A stretch of DNA of 14,119 nt from assembly GCA_027039465.1 (NCBI GenBank), contig JALWEA010000170.1, positions 1-14,119 of the forward strand, read 5' to 3'. Below, piece after piece: positions 6,523-11,462 of the stretch. The stretch's first letter is position 1, and each line of letters starts with the position of its first letter. The stretch comes from Calditrichia bacterium. GTDB lineage: Bacteria > Calditrichota > Calditrichia > Calditrichales > Calditrichaceae. The notes under the pieces were generated by a model. The model saw only the letters and a program-made list of their open reading frames with translations, was not told where the DNA came from and did not search any database. The translations under genes were made by a program, and so were the position numbers.

Positions 6523-7536
6523 TTACTTTGACCTATTTTTATTCCTTAATTTTTTTATTTCTTCATCAAAATCCGAAATATATTCCTTATCCTGAATGAC
6601 ACGAAATTTTTCGTATTCGCTTTCAGCAATTTTTTTTGCAATAGCGGCAGAAACTTTACCAGGATTGTTAAGAATATCGTATTGATTAAATTGTAGAAAA
6701 GCATCAAGTCGTGCGACCCAATCCTTCATTTTCATAGGAATATGCCTTTCCGCCTGTAACTCGGCATAGTCCAGAAACATACTTACGATCCTGTTTAAAT
6801 TTTTTAATTCTTTTTCATTTAGGTAGTTTTTGGCAATCGTTACGTCTGATTTTAGAATTTTCCCTTTGGGAGCATTTTTCCAAGTGGTTAGTCCCATGTG
6901 CTTTTTTTTCGCATCTGCCCTTTGGGCTATAATTTCGGCAGCTGTTTGTCCGGTAATAGCCCAATGTAATTTATTTTGTACTGTTTGATAAAACTGTTTT
7001 GTTATTTCTGCTTGCGGGTTATAATCAATGCTGCATTGGGCATAAATATCTGTAATCTTTTGGTAAAAACGACGTTCGCTGGCACGAATTTCACGTATGC
7101 GCTCCAGCAATTCATCAAAATAATCTTTACCAAACAGCGTACCGCCCTGCTTTAAACGTTCATCATCCAATGCAAAACCTTTGATAATAAATTCACGCAA
7201 TACGCGAGTGGCCCAAATGCGGAACTGGGTGGCAACTTTTGATTTAACGCGATAACCGACTGAAATAATCGCATCAAGATTGTAAAATTTCTGAGTTCTT
7301 CTTACTTTCCTACCCCCCTCCGTTCGAACTTGTAAGAAATCCTTACAAGTTGCCGCTTCTTCCAATTCTCCTTCAGCGTAAATATTTTTAAGATGTAGCG
7401 TAATATTCTGCGGCGTTGTTTTAAAAAGTTCGGCCATCATTTTCTGGGTTAGCCAAACCGTTTCTTCACGCACCAATACTTCCACTTTAACATCGCCCTG
7501 AGGAGCGGTGTAAAATATTATTTCAGAATTTTTCAT
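6523..7536 (-). CDS. RhuM-family protein
   Basis: This is a 337-residue protein of the virulence RhuM family, at the normal length. The N-terminal part is a DNA-binding-like region: VWLTQKMMAELFKTTPQNITLHL (about 28-50), followed by ATCKDFLQVRTEGGRKVRR and YNLDAIISVGYRVKS, then the helical ATQFRIWATRVLREFIIKGF. The C-terminal half has the family's AITGQTAAEIIAQRAD and MGLTTWK..PKGKILKSDVTIAKNYL stretches, ending in a charged helix. The family is named for a Salmonella pathogenicity-island gene; its molecular function is unknown, and members are common near mobile elements and restriction systems. The ATG at 7534-7536 is preferred over a TTG two codons upstream, because GAAGGA lies 9 bases ahead of the ATG but only 3 from the TTG. 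Confidence 0.93.
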   Translation of the reverse strand: MKNSEIIFYTAPQGDVKVEVLVREETVWLTQKMMAELFKTTPQNITLHLKNIYAEGELEEAATCKDFLQVRTEGGRKVRRTQKFYNLDAIISVGYRVKSKVATQFRIWATRVLREFIIKGFALDDERLKQGGTLFGKDYFDELLERIREIRASERRFYQKITDIYAQCSIDYNPQAEITKQFYQTVQNKLHWAITGQTAAEIIAQRADAKKKHMGLTTWKNAPKGKILKSDVTIAKNYLNEKELKNLNRIVSMFLDYAELQAERHIPMKMKDWVARLDAFLQFNQYDILNNPGKVSAAIAKKIAESEYEKFRVIQDKEYISDFDEEIKKLRNKNRSK

Positions 7537-7911
7537 ATTCAATCTTCCTTCAAAAAAGCATTATTTCTTGTGATTAAGCTATAAATCATCTAAAAAATTA
7601 CGATATCAAGACAATTATTGCTAATACCCGTTTTCTTTAATTACCACAAATAATGATTAATTTTACTTGAATTTAAAAAGCCATTATAATTTTTGATCCA
7701 CTTCTAACGGCAATGTTTCATTCTCTCAGGCGACTGACCATTGGAGCAAAACAACAGCTTTGCTTAAACTACGCATCCATGAAAAAGCAATCTAACAATG
7801 CAGAAAAAAGATAATTCGGGGAATGCATTCATTCTTTCATATCCAATCATTCAAAAGCATCAAATTCAATTATGCGCTTCATCTTTACATATCATTTTTA
7901 TAATGCCAAAC
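7537..7911. other. Gene-free stretch upstream of the RhuM gene
   Basis: The stretch is AT-rich and probably contains the minus-strand RhuM promoter near 7580-7640, but I cannot place it with confidence. On the plus strand a frame of about 45 codons (7680-7815) ends in KKQSNNAEKR; it has no start context or recognisable motif and I do not call it. Confidence 0.4.
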
Positions 7912-8038
7912 GCATATTATTGTTGACTATAAAAAGTATAATGAAGTTTTTGGGGAAAATCAAAAAGAAGTATGTGCCGTTAATAACAGAGTTCCTTTTG
8001 TTATTGTAAAATTCTGCTCTCTTAACGAGGCCAACTAA
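7912..8038 (+). pseudogene. Decayed coding remnant, copy B (unknown protein C-terminus)
   Basis: In frame 7913 the sequence reads HIIVDYKKYNEVFGENQKEV, continues CAVNNRVPFVIVKF and ends CSLNEAN at TAA 8036-8038. A stop lies four codons upstream of the frame and no start codon is evident. It aligns with copy A (3579-3737) from GCATATT onward; the shared peptide core is YN..F.ENQK.V. It remains open where copy A has stops. No family is recognised. The residues are evenly mixed in character, typical of real protein, so this is more likely a fragment than chance. Confidence 0.5.
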
Positions 8039-8054
8039 TAATCCAACAAAAAAC

Positions 8055-8131
8055 TTGCCTTTGGATTCATTTTATTTTAAACTTGTCCCAATAATAGTTA
8101 TGCTAAAATTGTAGTAATATACAATAATAGT
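8055..8131 (+). promoter_or_regulatory. Candidate promoter and direct repeats upstream of ATPase 3
   Basis: TTGCCT (8055-8060) and TAAACT (8078-8083) are 17 bases apart; a second, worse-spaced pair is TTGTCC (8083-8088) with TAAAAT (8104-8109). A perfect 10-bp direct repeat CAATAATAGT is found at 8089-8098 and 8122-8131, 33 bp apart or about three helical turns. The TTTACC/GGTAAA repeats seen ahead of ATPases 1 and 2 are not present here, so control seems different. Confidence 0.4.
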
Positions 8132-8141
8132 AAGGGTATTT

Positions 8142-9386
8142 ATGGATTACATTAAACGGGATTTGGAAGACGTCCTTAAAAAATTCCTTGATCTTCCCCA
8201 AATTATTGCCATTGTGGGGCCTCGACGTTCCGGCAAGACGACTTTAATTCAGCATCTCCAAGCCCAACTCAATGATAGCATTTATCTGAGTTTTGAAGAT
8301 CAAAAAATTCTGACCTTGTTTAATGAAGATATTGATAGTTTCATTGAACTCTACGTTAAAAAATTCCGCTATATTTTCATTGATGAATTTCATTATGCCA
8401 CCCAAGGAGGGAAGCAACTCAAATATGTTTTCGACTTTTATTCGGAAAAGAAAATTATTATCAGTGGGTCTTCCTCTTTGGATTTGCTGGTTAAAGCTAT
8501 CAAGTATTTAGTCGGTCGCGTTGTGCATTTTGAGCTGTTACCCTTTTCCTTTAAAGAATTCCTGCGCGCCAAATCGGTTGATTTATTGGAACTACTCGAA
8601 CAAGAAAAGATTCCGCCTAAAGAATCCCCCCTCCACGATACGCTATTTAAGCTTTGGCAGGAATATGTACTTTTCGGAGGCTATCCGGAAGTAGTTTTGC
8701 AATCGGATAAAGATGTAAAAATTAAATTATTGGAAGGCGTTTACAACACATACTTGCTACGTGAAGTACGTGATATCATTGGGTTAACCAATGATTTTAA
8801 ATTTGTAAAGCTTATCCGGGCGCTTGCCCTGCAAATCGGAAATCTGATTAATTATAATGAACTGAGCGAAATATCCGGTTATGAATACCGCACCTTGAAA
8901 AACCGATTAAATATTTTGGAAAAAACGTACATACTTTCATTGGTGTTTCCGTTCTACCGAAATAAACGCACGGAAATCGTTAAAAACCCCAAAATCTATT
9001 TTTTGGACAGCGGACTACGCAATTTTATTATTGATAATTTTCAATCGCTTGATTTACGAATCGACAGTGGCGCCTTGTGCGAAAATTACATTTTAAACGC
9101 CTTGCAGAGAAGGTCATTAAAATTAAATTTTTGGCGGACTAAGAACAAAACGGAAATGGATTTTATTATTGAAAGGAGAGGTGAACTGGTTCCCATTGAA
9201 GTTAAATGTAACCGGAAAATGCATAAAATTCCCAAAGCCTTTTATTCTTTCAAAAACAAGTATGATTTTAACAACGGAATTCTTTTTTCTTTAACCGGAC
9301 AAATCGAGAAAAAAAATCTCGATGAAACAACGGCCATTCATTTTATACCGATTTATTTTAGTGAATTCAATAAGATCATTCCTTAA
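8142..9386 (+). CDS. AAA ATPase with DUF4143 domain (ATPase 3), intact motifs
   Basis: This 414-residue protein is the third AAA_14/DUF4143 member. Walker A is GPRRSGKTT (26-34), Walker B is YIFIDEFH (77-84), the sensor is ISGSSS (107-112), and VGR (124-126) carries the finger Arg. The DUF4143 half starts at GGYPE (179-183), with YLLREVRDIIGL and FLDSGLRNFI (288-296). The nuclease-like residues are E314, D340 and E353-V-K355, all present. The P-loop GPRRSGKT matches ATPase 1 more than ATPase 2. The start ATG has AAGGG 5 bases upstream. It is monocistronic: the RhuM gene upstream is divergent, and the secreted deiminase gene downstream is convergent beyond a MITE-like element. Confidence 0.93.
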   Translation: MDYIKRDLEDVLKKFLDLPQIIAIVGPRRSGKTTLIQHLQAQLNDSIYLSFEDQKILTLFNEDIDSFIELYVKKFRYIFIDEFHYATQGGKQLKYVFDFYSEKKIIISGSSSLDLLVKAIKYLVGRVVHFELLPFSFKEFLRAKSVDLLELLEQEKIPPKESPLHDTLFKLWQEYVLFGGYPEVVLQSDKDVKIKLLEGVYNTYLLREVRDIIGLTNDFKFVKLIRALALQIGNLINYNELSEISGYEYRTLKNRLNILEKTYILSLVFPFYRNKRTEIVKNPKIYFLDSGLRNFIIDNFQSLDLRIDSGALCENYILNALQRRSLKLNFWRTKNKTEMDFIIERRGELVPIEVKCNRKMHKIPKAFYSFKNKYDFNNGILFSLTGQIEKKNLDETTAIHFIPIYFSEFNKIIP

Positions 9387-9401
9387 CGTATTTAATAATT
9401 A

Positions 9402-9590
9402 GAAACCTTTGAAAAAATATGGTGATTTAGGAATATTCGCAATTTTTAAATATTTTGCGTTTATCTCTTTTTCTTCACTATTCATGGCTATCCCTATGAT
9501 GAACACCGGATTACGTCCCCCTCTTTTCGAAGAAGAGAGGGGGAATGAGGGGGTGAGTCGTTTATTGCAAATCAATTTTTCAAAGGTTTC
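9402..9590. mobile_element. MITE-like element, copy B (189 bp), with target duplication
   Basis: The ends GAAACCTTTGAAAAA (9402-9416) and TTTTTCAAAGGTTTC (9576-9590) are perfect 15-bp inverted repeats. AATTA is found immediately outside each end (9397-9401 and 9591-9595), the picture of a 5-bp target duplication, though in AT-rich DNA. The interior is collinear with copy A at 3370-3556. No transposase is encoded, so it would depend on an enzyme supplied elsewhere. It fills nearly all of the space between the stops of ATPase 3 and the convergent deiminase gene. Confidence 0.82.
9517..9543. repeat. Strong hairpin within MITE-like copy B
   Basis: CCCCCTCTTTTC (9517-9528) pairs with GAAGAGAGGGGG (9532-9543) over 12 bp with one G-T wobble around the loop GAA. 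Copy A has the equivalent hairpin at 3484-3510. Being between two convergent genes, this copy could slow polymerase from either side, but there is no T-run typical of an intrinsic terminator. Confidence 0.7.
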
Positions 9591-9617
9591 AATTAAAATA
9601 AACGCCTTGCAAAACTT

Positions 9618-11348
9618 CTATTTCAAATACACCACCTTGCGGCTAACCGACTGACTTCTAACCTGAGCACGCAAAACGTAAATGCCGCTGCTCAGATTCC
9701 GTGCCTGAATCCGCACGCGATGCGTTCCTGATTGGTAATAGGAGTGCGCCAATGAACGTACCTTGCGTCCGTCAAGCGAATACAGTGTCAGGTTTACCAT
9801 GGCCGCCTGCTTCAGGCTGAAGGTGCACACGGCCTGACTGTTAAACGGATTGGGATAAATTGCTTGGAGCGTAAAATTCCGCGGAATCGGTTTTTCCTTC
9901 ATCGTCATGCCGGAAGTACCTTCCACTGTGAATTTCCACGGGCCTTTGTCGCCCACCAACGGTTTGCTGATGATTTTGCCGTTGTGCGCAAAAGCGGTTA
10001 AATAGTAAAAAACTTCCGAGTTGGCTGCCTGTCCAGGAATGGCGGTCACAAAACTGTCGTTGGCGGTGTAGGTCATTTTTAACGCTTGGAAACCGGTTGT
10101 GGTATCGGTTGTCCAATAAGTTAACACACTGTCGATGCCTGCCGAAGAGCGAACCACGGCGGCCACGGTGTAGCTGCTTTGCTGATCGGTAGCCGAACGG
10201 ATTTTTGCATGGGCAATAAACACCGGATTGCGCGCGCCCAATTCATGCGTAATACAATGAATGGCGCCGTCCAATGCAATGATGTCGTCGCAATTGATGC
10301 CCACAATGCGGTAGCCAGGCAAAGCCTGCCGATAAATGCGCAGGGCCGTGGTGTCGTATTGTTCTTCGTACAAGGGAATGATCACGGTTTTATTGATGAA
10401 TACACTGTTGGTGTACGTGCGGTAGTCGCCGCCCTGATCCGGATATAACCCGTTCTTGTCCGGCGGCATGGGAATGCGGATGATTTGGTAATCCCGGCCG
10501 TAACAGGTTTGGTAATTGTCCAGTAAATATTGAATATTCGCCTCGATCTGCGGCCCGTCGGATACACCGTCCGGATATTGTCCTACCAAAAGGCGTTCTT
10601 CATCCAGCAATTTCATGTGCATATCAATGTGGTGAATATCGTCGTAAGGAAGCGTATCGAATTTAATGTAGCGATCGATGCCCATGAATTGGTACATGAT
10701 ATCGTCGATTTCGGCTTCGGTTTTGTCCGAATTTTCATCCAAAATCAGCTTGGAAGAAAAGGCCGTGCCCAAGCCGTCCGTCATGTAATTCCCGCCGGTA
10801 GCCACCAAATCGTAAGGTGACTCGGTCATCTGATACAAAGGCACATTGTAGGCTTCGGCCATAGCGGCGGGTAGCACGTCATCGTTGGGTCTGGGACGAT
10901 TGTAAATCCAGTCGTCAAAAAACAAACTGTCGGTATCTTCTTCGTAAACGGTGCTCGGCCCGTAGTCGCGGCACCAGATGGAATCGTACGGTTTAATTAA
11001 AAAAGTGATGCGCGTAATCGGCACGCCGTTGGCATTGAGGTAAGCCTTTACCTGATTGGAATCGCTGCACACAATGTACACCCGACATTCGTCCTGCGCG
11101 TAACGAACAATTTCTTTCAGAATATCGTAGTAACCGGCCCAGGTGATCATTAATCCGGAAAGCTCTTCCCATTCGGCCATGGCGCGCACGGGATTGGGCG
11201 GCGGTGTTTGGTAAGCCGTTTCGATTTCCGGCGGCAGGTAGGTTTGCAGTCGGCTTAATTCTTCTTTGCTTAGTCCGTTTGGAAGAATGGTTTGGGCCAT
11301 CACATTGGCTGCAAGGAAAATACTTAAAATCAACGAACGCCAAAACAT
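9618..11348 (-). CDS. Secreted peptidylarginine/agmatine deiminase-family protein with T9SS sorting domain
   Basis: This 576-residue protein starts with a signal peptide (1-19, FWRSLILSIFLAANVMA). The catalytic guanidino-deiminase domain (about 55-380, PAD_porph family) has D128 in CRDYGP, H240 and D242 in HHIDMH, N314 in TNS and the nucleophile C365 in AIHCITHELG. This is the same residue set and order as D130, H236, D238, N297 and C351 of PPAD. R151 and R153 in YNRPRPND match the Arg pair with which PPAD grips a substrate's C-terminal carboxylate. An Ig-like domain (about 388-476) and a T9SS sorting domain (488-576, with YPNPFN and SGIYVLR) follow, again as in PPAD. It probably converts C-terminal peptidyl-arginine to citrulline outside the cell; free agmatine as substrate is the alternative. 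AAAGGA lies 7 bases ahead of the ATG. Confidence 0.88.
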   Translation of the reverse strand: MFWRSLILSIFLAANVMAQTILPNGLSKEELSRLQTYLPPEIETAYQTPPPNPVRAMAEWEELSGLMITWAGYYDILKEIVRYAQDECRVYIVCSDSNQVKAYLNANGVPITRITFLIKPYDSIWCRDYGPSTVYEEDTDSLFFDDWIYNRPRPNDDVLPAAMAEAYNVPLYQMTESPYDLVATGGNYMTDGLGTAFSSKLILDENSDKTEAEIDDIMYQFMGIDRYIKFDTLPYDDIHHIDMHMKLLDEERLLVGQYPDGVSDGPQIEANIQYLLDNYQTCYGRDYQIIRIPMPPDKNGLYPDQGGDYRTYTNSVFINKTVIIPLYEEQYDTTALRIYRQALPGYRIVGINCDDIIALDGAIHCITHELGARNPVFIAHAKIRSATDQQSSYTVAAVVRSSAGIDSVLTYWTTDTTTGFQALKMTYTANDSFVTAIPGQAANSEVFYYLTAFAHNGKIISKPLVGDKGPWKFTVEGTSGMTMKEKPIPRNFTLQAIYPNPFNSQAVCTFSLKQAAMVNLTLYSLDGRKVRSLAHSYYQSGTHRVRIQARNLSSGIYVLRAQVRSQSVSRKVVYLK

Positions 11349-11378
11349 GAACGATTCCTTTGGTTAGTTAAAATAGTC

Positions 11379-11406
11379 AAGATGAAAGATCAAAGATTAA
11401 AGATGA
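11379..11406. repeat. Four tandem 7-bp repeats AAGATNA
   Basis: AAGATGA, AAGATCA, AAGATTA and AAGATGA follow each other without a gap, differing only at the sixth base. The array sits in the 5' leader or promoter region of the deiminase gene, directly after the terminator of the peptidase gene. It may be a slippage-prone array or a set of binding sites. Confidence 0.75.
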
Positions 11407-11443
11407 AAAAGAAGGGGCACGTTCGAATGGAAGAACGATGCCC
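11405..11443 (-). terminator. Rho-independent terminator of the C25 peptidase gene
   Basis: On the minus strand GGGCA, one bulged base and CGTTC (11433-11443) pair with GAACG and TGCCC (11415-11424) around an 8-base loop, followed by CCTTCTTTTT (11405-11414). It begins 19 bases past the peptidase stop codon. It implies that the deiminase gene downstream mostly depends on its own promoter. Confidence 0.75.
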
Positions 11444-11462
11444 GCTTCACAAAACAAGTGCT

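Noticed and set aside
7680..7815. Plus-strand frame of about 45 codons ending in KKQSNNAEKR
   Set aside because: No start context, motif or repeat of it elsewhere in the window; likely chance.
9841..11343. Several frames of 60-116 codons on both strands under the deiminase gene
   Set aside because: They are shadows of a long, well-supported gene with catalytic motifs and a signal peptide.
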